Shown here piece after piece: positions 8,482 to 18,819 of a stretch of 25,605 nt of DNA; position 1 is the first letter of the stretch, and every line of letters starts with the position of its first letter. The notes under the pieces were generated by a model. It made no database searches, was not told the DNA's origin, and was given only the letters and a program-made list of their open reading frames with translations. This DNA comes from Jimgerdemannia flammicorona (taxonomy: Eukaryota; Mucoromycota; Endogonomycetes; Endogonales; Endogonaceae). A program made the position numbers and the translations under genes. The stretch spans positions 1 through 25,605 of the forward strand of contig RBNI01000950.1 in NCBI GenBank assembly GCA_003990745.1, written 5' to 3'.

Positions 8482-9166
8482 CTATAAAGGCCCCAACCTT
8501 CTAGATAATCTCTAAGACTAAAAACACAGATATCTTATAGTAAATTCTATCTATCAATGACTCTAATAATAGTATATATAAAATAGAAAACAGTAGGTCC
8601 TTTTGAAGAACTTCTCTTCTTAATGAGAATGAGACTTTATGATATCTATTATATAAGATTACTACCTAGCTGTTCTCCAAAAGACTAATTATCAACAAAT
8701 AGAATTAATAAGAGATACCAATTCTCTTCAACACCTTCTTCAGTCAGACTCACTATATTTGATTATAGGTCTTCTTCTGATCCAGGAAGACCAATTGGCC
8801 ATCTAGTCTACTAGCTCTCACTCTCTCAATCATACTATGAATCTAGGCTATCTCATCTCTTATTAGTCTACTATTAATAAAGTCTCTCTATTTAACCCCT
8901 AATATCTGTTGAATCACCTTTTGTAACCTCATAATGATCACCTTTATAACTAACTTTCTGTCTATATCTAGGAGTATAATTGGTCTCCAGTTCTTTCAAT
9001 TCTCCCTCCTGCCCTTATCTTTATAAAGTAGTACTATTAGATCAAGATCCTGACCTCCAATCTACTCTCTAGATATATATATATACTTGGATAGTCTCTT
9101 ATTTTTCTCAAGTTTCTACTATCTCAGCTAAGCTATCATATTCTGTATATTAGCCTCTCTCTCCTC
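8482..9166 (-). pseudogene. LINE ORF2 reverse transcriptase remnant
   Basis: Reads from about 9166 down to 8482. Motifs still visible: LLYKDKGRRENWKNWRPI, LLDIDRK, LVFLDQKKTYN (motif A), then DLLFSILYILLLESLIDRI (motif B) and WKVGAF just before the catalytic ADD. It stops there because LTR 6931-8481 begins; the rest should lie left of copy 1, outside the window. Many stops. It aligns to 22990-24044 of the + strand LINE with an internal gap. Confidence 0.85.
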
Positions 9167-10370
9167 TTTTTTTTTTTTTTTTTTTTAACAGACTCAATAT
9201 CCCACAGATTTTTATTGGAAGGGAACCTAGACTATATAGGCCAAAACCCTCTCCCACTATCCATCAAGCACTGCTCCCCCATTAACCTAGGCTAGCTATT
9301 ATCCAGTAGCTCAACCATGCTAGATGCAGCAGGACCTATGTTGGCCTGTACCTCATTCTGTATACCATGCTCTCCCTACTACCAGAGAGAACTCAGCCAT
9401 ATGTCAATAACCGAAAGCACATGCCCAAGACCCCAATATATATATAAGGCCATACTCAAGCTGAATAGAATAGGCCCTGCTACCTCAAAGAGAATGACAG
9501 ATAAAGAAAAACTCTCATCAAAGTACATCATGGTAGGTAGGGCCTGGTTCTCTCAGTTGAGGTGAGCAAAGAACTTATATATGAGGTGGGAGGAGACCCC
9601 CAATACCTCACTACTTAAGTCTGCAGGCCTCAATCACATTACCATGTCAGCTCTTGGTTTTAGTTGAGTACAGTCAAGATGCCTAAAATAGGTAGCCTCA
9701 GGCCCCCCAATCCCCCCCAATGACTGGAGCCCAATCTGCTGAATCGCCAAAAGAAGCCGAGAGTGATACCTATCACCTAACTACTCCACACAATCAAAAG
9801 GCCCTACTGAAGCAGTACCTACCCCAGCCCTGATGACTGCCCCCAGCCTGGCACTCTACTGGTTCACTGTTATTGCCCTTCCTCCTACCTATAATGGCCA
9901 TCTCCTCTCCCATCCTGACAATACCTGAAAAGCAGTCACCTACACCAGAACCACACTCACCAGGAAGCTTGCCAAAGCCAGAGGACTCTACTACAGACAC
10001 TGAGAACCTGCAGGTAACCTATACTGAGTACTTGATACCCAAGGTCAGCCAACTCTCTATATAGTCCATGATATACTGAGACAGTATCTTGTTAGCAACA
10101 GCAAAAGGAAGAAGATGCTGCACCAAAACAAATGTACTCCAGACACAGCTGAAGGCACTAGAAACCACAAAAAAGTAGAGAAGACACTGATCTGATACCA
10201 ATAAAGAGGCAACTCATCACCATTGCCTCTCTCCCACTGTCCTGCAACAGGTACAGCAAACCAATCCAAGATAGAGGGGGTAATAATTGTGGAAAGTGGA
10301 CTCAGAAGGTTGCCTACCAAACTATTGTGACCAGTAAGGTAGTGGAGAAAGAGGTGTTGGTTCTCTCTTC
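9159..10370 (-). repeat. Imperfect target-site duplication around the retrocopy
   Basis: CTCTCCTC at 9159-9166 and CTCTCTTC at 10363-10370 flank the inserted retrocopy and differ by one C/T change. On the minus strand both correspond to the purine tract GAAGAGGAG that occurs once in the uninterrupted LINE near 22995. The tract is low-complexity, so the exact length is uncertain. Confidence 0.5.
9167..10362 (-). pseudogene. Poly(A)-tailed retrocopy of a multi-spanning membrane protein
   Basis: One minus-strand frame runs from 10362 down to 9232 (377 codons) with no indel and about 13 internal stops. All are TAG or TGA, none TAA, as expected from Trp TGG or Gln CAG. Hydrophobic segments suit at least four membrane spans (about 10191-10128, 10119-10090, 9987-9920, 9510-9430). 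A loop reads RYHSRLLLAIQQIGLQS followed by GGIGGPEATYFRHLD. There is no start Met, so it is probably 5'-truncated. AATAAA (complement at 9211-9216) lies 24 bases before a run of 20 A (T at 9167-9186). I do not recognise the family. The form is a processed pseudogene made by LINE machinery from a host or element mRNA. Protein identity is unproven. Confidence 0.7.
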
Positions 10371-11410
10371 TCTCTCAATACTCTCTTTAACTCTTTCACC
10401 TCTAGCTGGGCCTACTCTAGTCTCTAATTCTCTATACTTTCTTATATTAACATTTCTGCCTACTTTAGCTACACTATCTCTATTCTATAGAAGATCCACC
10501 TCATCTATCATCTCTACTGAGTTCCTCTAAACCCTTCAATACAACTTGACAGCTTTCTTCAACTTTACTTAGTAGATCCTTACTGAGAACTTCTCACTTT
10601 CCCAGTAAATAATCTTTGCTTCAATATCTACTTCTTATTTATCTCACAACTCTTTCTCCTCTAATAAAAAATAATTGAGATACTAATATTCAGGTTCATC
10701 TCTACTTCTCTCAAATCAGTCATATCTCAATAGCTTCTAATGATCAGACTATAGATATCACTTTATCTCTAAAGTTATTCAAATATCTATCTCTCAATAG
10801 TCAGTCATTAGTATCCAATTTATTTTTATCTCAAGTCTATTCATCTAATAAGTATAAACTCTCCAGTTACTCTATATCATTCTGCCAGTATCTACTAATG
10901 AACTTAGATACTTCACTTTCTTTCAAATATCTAGACTGCTACTATAGCTTATAGTATATCTCTCTTTATCAGTTCTATCTACTAGTATATTCTATATTAT
11001 ATTAAAGTTCCCTTCTAGTATATCTATACCAGCTTTAGTAAGAGTGCTGTACTATCTAGCTATTTTATATAATTACTTCTAACTACTGAATAATAGTAAA
11101 AGTCTATTATTATAGAATTTTATCCTAGCTTTCACCACTCTCTATATACCAAGTGATCTCTCTATCTTCTAATCTTATATAGTTTCTCCTTATCTCTATA
11201 TACTAGAATTCCTACCTTATCCCTCCAGACTACTATATTACTCTATTCTCTTATCTATATCTGTCTGTCTAATTTCTTCTTACAGTATATATCCTGTAAT
11301 AGAAAAAGATCTACCTCTAAACTCTTTAACTAAGTAAAAATATTTTGATACCTTACAGAGTTCCTCAGATCATTTATATTTAATAAGAAAATATGAGTTA
11401 TACTATTTAT
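10363..11410 (-). pseudogene. LINE ORF2 N-terminal endonuclease remnant
   Basis: Begins at 11410 where the + copy has ATG (here ATA). The first 40 residues align closely with 21933 onward: NIFTWLKGLEADLFLLQD in the + copy is NIFTxLKSLEVDLFLLQD here. The GGDFN block is present as EGNFN. The frame is full of stops. It ends at 10363 where the retrocopy begins and resumes at 9166. It belongs to the APE-like endonuclease of LINE ORF2. The Asp in place of the usual Glu after LLQ (codon at 11293-11291) is shared with the + strand copy. Confidence 0.8.
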
Positions 11411-11443
11411 AAAAAATAATATTTTGTAGTAGTTCTATCCTCT

Positions 11444-12545
11444 TTACAGTTCTATACTCATCTCCTCTCTAACTATATCTAGATTATATTCTATAATTAC
11501 TTCTGTCTTCTCAACCTTCTTAGCATTCAATTTAGCCAGTATCTTAGCAATCTCCTTATCATTCTTGGCTTCTATCTCCTCCTTATACTTCTTACATACT
11601 ATCTACTAAATCATTAATTTATTTCTCTATCTCTATCAGAAAGTAGCATACTTCTCAGTAATTACTGTCAAATTAGTCTCTCTTTCTGCATCTATCTCAT
11701 AGTTTTTATCTTCCAACAATATAGCCAAAACTTCAACCTTCAGCTTCTCTATCACCTCATTACTCTTCAATATTCTCTCTTAGTACTCCTTACTAATAAT
11801 ATATAAGTTTATCTCTCTCAGCTTCTCTATAGTTAACTTATTTATCATTATACATATCCATTAAGTATCTCCTATATGTTTTCCATCTGAAGTTACAGAT
11901 CTCTCCTCTATCAGTAATATAGTATCAGCTTTAATATTAGTAGACTTATCTTACTTCTTCTCTAGAATATCATATAGCTCATTCTCTTCTATCTAATTAT
12001 CTACTCTCTCTTTACTATATTCAGTATTCTAAACCTGACCCTATATATGTCCCTCATTTCTATATCCTCCATAACTCTTCTTTTCTGAATACTGAGTATT
12101 TCTCCTCCTTCTCCCAGACCTTGAGTGTACTATTATTATAGAGCTGCTAATTTCTCACCTCTCTACTTAGTACCATATCCTCCTCTCTCTCTCTTGCTTC
12201 ATTTTCAGTCCAATTACTCAGCTTCACTTCTTCTAAACTTTTCTCTATTCTAGTTATCATCCTCTTCTTCAAACTAGCCAATAGATCTCTCTGCTTCTGT
12301 CTCCCCTAAGTATTTTTCTATATTATCTTATCTATATATATCCTCTTGCTATTTACTATCTTTAAATATATTAATACTACATAAGCCTATCATACTACTA
12401 TATATATAATACTCCACTACTCTACTGAGTTTCTTCAGAGTCTTTAGCAAATTCTCCTCCTTTTCCTCACTCTCTTTTATTCTTGTCACCTTATAAATAA
12501 AAGTATTCCACATCAGTACTAAAGATCAGTCTCTAGTCTTTCTGA
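11444..12545 (-). pseudogene. LINE ORF1 C-terminal remnant
   Basis: Reads from 12545 down to a TAA at 11446-11444, at the same place relative to ORF2 as the ORF1 stop of the + copy. It aligns with 20758-21901: both have the acidic run after the KV-RVKxSEEE block, the RxKRQRE-like basic part and the AxYCWAEH-like tail. The + strand looks like a pyrimidine desert with little CA or TG left except in TCA, a sign of severe C-to-T mutation. Confidence 0.75.
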
Positions 12546-13033
12546 TAGTTTTTTTTTCCTATAAAGAGAGAAGATCTGACTAATAGTATAATAGAGTTGG
12601 CAGTGGCTCTATTACTCAAGAAGTTGATCTCAGAATTTACTATTATTATATATTTCTAAAGACTCATACATAGTAACTATTAAGATAGTTTTGAGTTTGA
12701 TCATAAACTAACTAACTGAAACTACCTTGATGAAGTTTCTATATGGGCTTGAGAGGGTTGAGATGGAGTTTGAGAAGAAGAGGCTATTGATAGAGATCAT
12801 AAAGATTAGATTATTAGTTAGTAAAGTAGTAGTACTAATGGCTTAATATCTGAGGTAGAATTCAAAAGTTATATAGCTCTTAGTGAAAGAGATATCTATA
12901 GTAATAACTATTAAGATAAGGAAGAGAATTGAAGAGATTATGAAGGAGTATAGAGAGATAGTAGATGTTGAATTTCAGATATAGAAGGGGATCTTATTCA
13001 GAATATGAGATATAGATATATAGCTCTAACATA
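12546..13033 (+). pseudogene. Inverted 5' segment of the LINE (ORF1 part)
   Basis: On the + strand, LAVALLLKKLISEF-like sequence near 12600 matches ORF1 at 20328-20365. The stretch from 12890 to 13020 matches the RRM-like part at 20610-20735 (EEIMKEYREIVDVEFQ against EEVMVEYGDVVDIGFQ). It covers 20296-20750 of the other copy, almost exactly the part missing from the minus-strand piece that starts at about 20758, but in reverse orientation. That is the geometry of a twin-priming 5' inversion. The boundary at 12546-12560 is approximate. Confidence 0.78.
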
Positions 13034-13371
13034 TAATCTCAAACTATAACTAATTTATTTAATAAATAAATTATAATTATTATAAGTAAAAAGTATACTT
13101 AAATAGCCTTCTTTGGACAAAATATCATTACTTTAATATTTGAATTCAGTATATTAATAATATATTATATATATTTATATATATTTAAAAAATATTTTTT
13201 TATTATTTTTTAAAAAAATAAATTATATAAGATTATAAAGAAATATTAAAAAAATAACTATAATAAGTTTTAAATATATATCTCAATTTATTATCTATTT
13301 ATTAAATAAAGAATATTTATAAATATCTCTAATATAAAACTATAATATATTATAATATAAAATATATTTAT
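13034..13371. other. Very AT-rich spacer
   Basis: Almost only A and T (for example 13190-13260), with hardly any G or C. No coding frame or known motif. It is probably the mutated target DNA in which the older LINE and later Ty3 copy 2 landed. The five bases before the LTR of copy 2 are TTTAT (13367-13371). Confidence 0.7.
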
Positions 13372-13676
13372 TGTAATGGTAACCCCAGAATGATGACATC
13401 AGTACAGGAGATAGCCTTTTCTTGCAAGCCACCAGATTGGAGTACAAGAAGATCATATGGTATATGAGATAAGTAATGATGACCAACTGTGAGTCATTGT
13501 GACCATAGTACAAGCATCCTGAAGAATATAAAAGAAGGATCAAGAAACTGCAGTAGCAGCAACCAACAAGAACCACCAATCCCAAAATAGCTCAAAGACT
13601 TACTATAAATGAAATACCTGCTGCCCACCAAACCTCAAGGTCAAGGAATCACCAAGGCATCTCAGTTGAGGAAAGG

Positions 13677-14402
13677 ATGTTCCAAGACATCAGAAGAGCC
13701 ATGAGGACCCGCTCAAGAAGGACTCCTAGTGTCAACCTGGGTACTGCAGACCCTTATCACTTTATCCTCTACTACCATGAAATGGAAACAAGGATCACCA
13801 TTGCTACTGAATACCTCCAAATGTGGCAGGAGTACAAAATAAGAAACCTCCTCTGTCAGGAGTTCCCACAGGCCAGTACTCAAGAGCTACAAGATACTAC
13901 TCCCATGGATATATGCAAAACAAGAATAGCTAAGAAGATCTATCAGATCTTCAGGCATACACCATAGTTGATCCCTAACTTGGAGTATGTTAGAGTCTCA
14001 GATTTCAGAGATCTGTCATCCCACCATATCAATGCACTAGAAGCCAGGGTGGCCACAGAAGCTCAGTCCACTATCACCCTCAACAGTAATAAAGTAGAAG
14101 ACTTCTGGCATCCCATCCTTCAGGACAACCCAGACCAATTCCTGTAAGGATTGATCTCAGTATTCCAAGGCCCAAGCATCTGGGTTAGATCTCCCCAAGA
14201 CCCCACATTTGTCCCTTATTTTGTGGAAGAGAACCTCATAGATTGGAGAGCCCCTGATTTCCCCACCAAACATGATGATGTCATTGGCGATGACATCATC
14301 CTATATGATATCGAAGCATATGAAAACAATAAATTCACAGATCTCATCTCCTTCAGTGATGATGATGATGAAGCCTCCATGATCCTGAACTTTCTGCTCT
14401 AA
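13677..14402 (+). pseudogene. LTR-encoded reading frame, copy 2 (best preserved)
   Basis: ATG at 13677 to TAA at 14400-14402: 242 codons in one frame with only two stops. These are TAG near 13965 (Trp TGG in the other LTRs) and TAA near 14145 (Gln CAA in the other LTRs). The protein starts MFQDIRRAMRTRSRRTPS, is rich in Gln, Glu and Ile in the middle, and ends in an Asp-rich stretch (FSDDDDEASM). No membrane segment, zinc motif or known domain is visible to me. It lies wholly in U3, upstream of the tandem repeats and TATA box. Three LTRs keep the same frame, which argues for a real product in the ancestor. Confidence 0.72.
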
Positions 14403-14407
14403 GTCCC

Positions 14408-14546
14408 ATGTTACACTGAATAATGTCAGCACTAGTATTTTTATGTAACACTGAATAATGTTAGCACTAACATTCTGAGGTGATACAAAATTGTTCCAGC
14501 ACTAGTATTCTGATATGATACTGAATTATACCAGCATCCTGAACCT
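14408..14546 (+). repeat. Four degenerate ~35-base tandem repeats in U3, copy 2
   Basis: Units share the pattern ACACTGAATAATGTCAGCACTAGTATT or its variants. They sit between the LTR frame stop and the TATA box. Copy 1 LTRs have about three units, so the number varies between copies. Confidence 0.6.
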
Positions 14547-14641
14547 GTACAACCATCAGTACTGACCCTGGAACTTAGTAGTTTTAGTTATTGGAATTTA
14601 TATTTAGCTTTATATCTTAGCAACCATTAAATTATATTTTG

Positions 14642-14674
14642 TATAAATACCCCTCTTATTTCCTCTGAAATAAA
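14642..14674 (+). promoter_or_regulatory. LTR TATA box and poly(A) signal, copy 2
   Basis: TATAAATA at 14642-14649 and AATAAA at 14669-14674, at the spacing seen in the copy 1 LTRs. Confidence 0.65.
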
Positions 14675-15000
14675 GTCAGTTCTGGTTTCACTTACACACA
14701 CTTCCTTGCAAGCAATCTAAGAGATAACAAGACAGTTTAAAGATAAGAAGTTTGAGAACTATAAGACCTTGAGAAGGCACTCCAATAAGAACTTGCTTAT
14801 AACAAACTTGAGTTAGTCTAAGAGATATATCTTGAAGAGAATCTGGCATATTTGAAGGACTCAGCGATCACTACATGACAACTTAGTACTCATTGGCTGA
14901 TGATTCAAGACGAATCCCTTACTTTCAAGCTGAAAAATGAACAACCCCTACAACAACTACCCTGACTACAAGAGTCACCCCTGCAAGAATTCAAGACAAG

Positions 15001-16377
15001 ATGGAAATATGCCCTCCCACATTCTATGGATATACTACTGAAGAGTCAATCCTGACCTTCATTGAAGACTTTGAACAATTCACTGCTATACAAGCCTTTG
15101 GTGTGGATACTCAATTGGCCTTTCTACCAGTCAGCCTCAGAGGACCTGCCAGAGATAAGTTCAATGCAGTCACCATTGCTAATGCTGGTGCAGCCAAACT
15201 TGCCAATATGAAGGCCTTCCTCAGAACAATATACTATACTGAAGAGATCAAGCAAGCTCTCAAGGATCAACTCAATACTATTTGCCAGGGACTTAGTGAA
15301 GATCCTAACTCATTCTATACCTGAATCTGCCACCAGATTGTCCTGGCTGGCTATGATGACTACCTCAAGGAACAAATAGTGGATTCAACCTTCCTTAAAG
15401 GAGTTCACTCTGAAATTGCCCTAGCAATCTGGTCTACCCCAGCTGCACTGACCCTTGATCAGAAAGTGGTCTTTGCACAGAGATATTGGATTGCCAGACA
15501 CTCTGCTGAACACTCAATGGAGAAAATAACTAGCATCAAGATGGAGCCATCAAAACCAACTAGTATCATATCTACTACAGTTGTAAACAAACAACCAACC
15601 CCACCTACCCCCAAGACAGCCAAAGTGACCTAGTGGAAGAACTCACCAAGCAGTTTGCTGAGATGACTGCACATCTTGGTAATGTTGTTAGAGAAGTCTG
15701 AAGCGCCAACAGGAGACTAGTGTAGAGATTTGCAACCACTACAGAAGAATGCAATATCATATGCTTCAGATGTTGAGAAGAAGGCCACTATGCAAAGAAT
15801 TGCATGACTGAAACAAGATGCAAAGCCCAACCAAGCAATGCTAGCAGAACCAGAGAACAAATCAATATAGTAGTCATTGAGGAGATTGGTGATACTGATG
15901 ATGAAGAATACTATGAGGAGCTTGAATTTTACCCTGCTACTGAAGGTATCAGAACCCAGTCCAAGCTCTATGACAAGAAGAGCAACAGCAAGCCAGTTGG
16001 AAGACCAAAGAAGACCCCAGCTGTCACTATTCAAAGCAAGACCCAATCTGAGAAGATTGATCAAGATATGGAGTTAGATGAAGCTACCTGCCAAATTATC
16101 GAAGGCACTACTCCAGTCTTAGGAGAAAGTGAAAGCAAGAAGGAACAGAAGCTGTGCAAGACCAAGATCCACCAGTATGACATCTACAAGGACCTCAAGG
16201 AACAGAAGGTCAATGCCACTTTTGGACAGCTAGCTGAAGTCTCTGCCTTCAGACAGCAGTTGAGAGTAGGACTTGCAACTACTGCCAAGAATCAAGAGTA
16301 CAAGATTGTAGAAGCTCACAATGTACAGGAAGAATCCGAGAACTCAGGTGAAGAATCCAAAGACTAGTGCAAGATAT
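15001..16377 (+). pseudogene. gag: Gag polyprotein region, copy 2
   Basis: ATG at 15001 is the first in-frame Met; the frame is also open upstream to a TGA at 14938, so the start is not certain. Same capsid-like part as copy 1 (ESILTFIEDFEQF, SLRGPARDKF). TGA at 15322-15324 is shared with copy 1. A 1-base deletion near 15629 moves the frame. The zinc knuckle at 15762-15803 reads CFRC, then TGA, then EEGHYAKNC, so its Gly codon is now a stop (GGA to TGA, a transversion). The Lys/Glu-rich tail reads to TAG at 16365-16367. Confidence 0.85.
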
Positions 16378-16757
16378 CAGCCTATACCCCATATCAAATC
16401 AAAGACTGTATCTTTGATGCCATCATTGATACCAGTGCTGGAGGATGCCTCATGAGCAAGAAGGCAATTGACTGCCTAGGTTGGGACATTGAAGAGTCCA
16501 CCAAGATGGTCTATATTACAGCAGATGGTACACGAGCTACCCCCCTTGGCAAAATCTGAGAAGTCCCCATCAAGATAGGAGGAGCTACCATCCCAGTAGA
16601 CATGATTGTTATAAGTACCACCAACTATGATATCCTCATTGGCAACCAATGGCTTTACAAGGCCAAGGCCATTATTGACCTCAATGCCCAGAAGATGCAG
16701 ATCAACTATAGAGGAAGAAAGGTACAAGTCTCTATCAATGTCCACAAAGGAGTTCTC
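16378..16757 (+). pseudogene. Retropepsin-type aspartic protease, copy 2
   Basis: Active-site triad is D-T-S at 16428-16436 where D-T-G is expected (GGT to AGT), so the two copies damaged the same motif in different ways. YDILIGNQWL is intact near 16626. TGA at 16557-16559 is shared with copy 1. The linker that follows in copy 1 is deleted, and the frame goes directly from VSINVHKGVL to SEHLNDCW. Confidence 0.8.
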
Positions 16758-16926
16758 TCAGAACACCTGAATGACTGCTGGTCCTATATCAGTGAAGTCA
16801 GGAAAATCTGCCAACAGAAATACAAGCAAGAAGTCACTGAAGCAAAAAGGAAAGCCAAAGAAGATAACCAGTCTCCAGAGCTTCAGGCTGACAATGATGA
16901 TGAGGAGGAATAAGAATCAGACATCA

Positions 16927-17355
16927 CCCTCAAGGTCAAGAAGTTTCACCCTAAAGCCAAGATCCCAGAATACAAGACTGAAGGAGCCATAGAAATAGAC
17001 CTTGCCAGCATTCAAGATGCTACTCTCAAACCACAGACCACCACCCTACTTGGCACTGAAATTGGAGTTAAGCTGCCAGAGAACTATGCTGGAATTATCA
17101 AGACCAAGAGCAGTCTGGCCAAAAGCAAAATCTCAGTTGAAGGAGGAGTAATTGACCCTGATTACACTGGCAAGATCTTCCTCATAGTTAGGAATCACAA
17201 CCCCACCACTCCATTTGAAGTCAAGAAGCATGACAGGATTGGCCAGATGCTGATCCATGAAATCAAGAAGCCCAAAATCATAGAAGCCATCGAACTCATC
17301 AAGACTAAGAGAAGAGAACAAGGCTTTGGATCTACTGGAAGAGGAGCCTATGCCA
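16927..17355 (+). pseudogene. dUTPase domain inside Pol, copy 2
   Basis: Same place and length as in copy 1. Motif 1 is EIDLAS (16992; Gly to Glu by G-to-A), motif 2 KSSLA (Arg to Lys), motif 3 GVIDPDYTGK intact, motif 4 HDRIGQM intact, motif 5 GFGSTGRG intact from 17322. An in-frame TAA lies just before the domain (near 16911, CAA in copy 1). Two key residues are changed, so this copy is probably inactive even apart from the stops. Presence in both copies shows the domain is a family trait. Confidence 0.87.
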
Positions 17356-18341
17356 CCACCAAGATTACTGAACTCAAACACAAAAAAGACAAGGACCAGA
17401 ACAAGCACACATATACCATTGGAGAAAACTTTCCCCTAGAGGAACAACTTCTCAAGATCCTATATCAGAATGAAGGAGTACTTGCTATAGACTTTAGGGA
17501 TATCCACAATCAAGAATCCAAGTACTACCACAAAGTTGATACTAGTGATACCAAGCCCATCTACCAGAAAGCCAGACCTATACCACCTGCCTACAGAGAG
17601 TGGCTGCAAGCAGAACTCAAGGAAATGGAAGAAGCTAGGATCATCAAGCAAGCTATTAGTCCCTGGGCTTCATCCATTGTCCTTGCCCTGAAGAAAGGAA
17701 ACAAACCTGGAGAGTTTGCACTAAGACTCTGCATTGACTACAGGAAACTCAATGCCATCACCAAGAAGGATAGGCAGCCCTTGTCAAATATTCAAGAAAT
17801 CCTTACCACTCTTGGAAGCAAAGCCAAATACTATACCACCTTGAATCTGTTCTCAGACTTCCATCAGATTGGTCTCACTCAAGATGCCAGTGAGAAATCA
17901 GCCTTCATCACACCTGATGCCACCTATATCTACCTGCAAATGTCATTTGGAATGTGCAATGCCCCAGTAAGTTTTCAGTGAATGATGAACAGAGTCTTCA
18001 GCAATGAGATTGGAAAGTGGCTCTTTGTCTATATTGATGATGTGATCATCTTCAGCAACACAGTATGGGAATATGTCAATTATATACAGCTAGCCCTCAA
18101 GAAGCTCAAGGAGCATGGCCTCTACATCAAGCCCAAGAAATACAAGTTTGCAGCTCAGGAAATCACCTACCTAGGACACCTCATCAACCAGACTGGAATC
18201 CATACAGACCCTATGAAGATTGAGGCTGTTGCAGCCTACCCAAGACCCAGAATAATCACAGAAGTCCATGCCTTCCTTGGACTGGCCAGCTACTACAGAA
18301 GATTCATCAAAGGATATTCCAATATTGCAGCACCTATCTAT
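17356..18341 (+). pseudogene. Reverse transcriptase, copy 2 (motif A Asp lost)
   Basis: Open from 17247 to 17981 and on to 18557, with one TGA at 17979-17981 after PVSFQ. LCIDYRKLNAITKKD, QMSFGMCNAP and FVYIDDVIIF (YIDD at 18030-18041) are present. The catalytic Asp of motif A is Asn (AAT at 17844-17846; GAT in copy 1), so the enzyme would be dead without any stop. The thumb reads YLGHLINQTGIHTDP and AFLGLASYYRRFIKGY. Confidence 0.92.
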
Positions 18342-18818
18342 GAGCTACTGAAGAAGGAAATCAAATTCAAATGGACCAAGGAGCACCAAGAAACCTTCAA
18401 TGAACTCAAGACCAGGTTGACCCAAGCATCTATCCTCAGAAGACCAGACTGGAACCTAGAATTCATCCTGCAGACAGATGCAAGTGCTATAGGACTTGGA
18501 GCAGTCCTAGCTCAGAAGAAAGATGGACATGAATATGTCATCTCCTATGCAAGCTGAGATACCCATAGAGCAGAACAGAACTACAAGTCATGCAAGCTTG
18601 AATGCTTAGCAGTAGTCTGGGCAGTAGACAAGTTCCACTACTACCTAGCTGGGAAACACTTCATCATTCAAACAGACCACTCTGCTCTTGCCTGGCTATT
18701 CCACACTCTGAACCCCAAAGGAATATATGTCAGATAGATCTATAGGCTGCAAGAGTATAACTGTACTGTCAAGCACTGCTCAAGGATACCCCAAAACACC
18801 TCCATCAAGACTATTCAA
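18342..18818 (+). pseudogene. RNase H domain, copy 2
   Basis: FILQTDASAIGLGAVLAQ, LECLAVVWAVDKFHYYLAG and QTDHSALAWLFH are all present, so the acidic residues are kept. TGA at 18555-18557 is shared with copy 1 and probably was CGA (Arg of YASR). TAG follows in the RWIYRL block. 33 bases (11 codons, SGRTNTNTDVL in copy 1) are missing near 18777. Confidence 0.87.
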
Positions 18819-18819
18819 C

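Larger units (their letters stand above)
8482..13033 (-). mobile_element. Heavily mutated LINE remnant with 5' inversion, nested insertions
   Basis: On the minus strand this tracks the + strand LINE at 19777-25605. 12545-11444 matches ORF1 from about 20758 on, 11410-10363 matches the start of ORF2, and 9166-8482 matches ORF2 through the reverse transcriptase. About 0.4 kb of ORF2 (near 23085-23462 of the other copy) is missing. A poly(A)-tailed retrocopy interrupts it at 9167-10362, and Ty3 copy 1 cuts it at 8482. The segment 12546-13033 matches ORF1 20296-20750 but in the opposite (+) orientation. Nearly all G-to-A and C-to-T positions are changed, far more than in the + strand copy, so it is the older one. 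Confidence 0.87.
13372..14880 (+). repeat. 5' LTR of copy 2 (1509 bases)
   Basis: Begins TGTAATGGTAACCCCAG right after AT-rich DNA and ends CACTACATGACA. The following bases ACTTAGTACTCATTGGC are the mutated primer binding site (14884 onward). Aligns with both LTRs of copy 1. It lacks a short segment near the end of the LTR frame (compare 7826-7910). Confidence 0.92.

Noticed and set aside
8482..8495. Exact loss of the three catalytic ADD codons in the older LINE (GCCTTT joined to ATAG)
   Set aside because: Only four bases follow before the LTR, too few to tell a 9-base deletion from mutated sequence or part of the target duplication.
9317..9565. Plus-strand 82-codon reading frame beginning MLDAAGPML
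   Set aside because: It lies antisense to the retrocopy, whose minus-strand frame is far longer, free of indels and followed by a poly(A) signal and tail.
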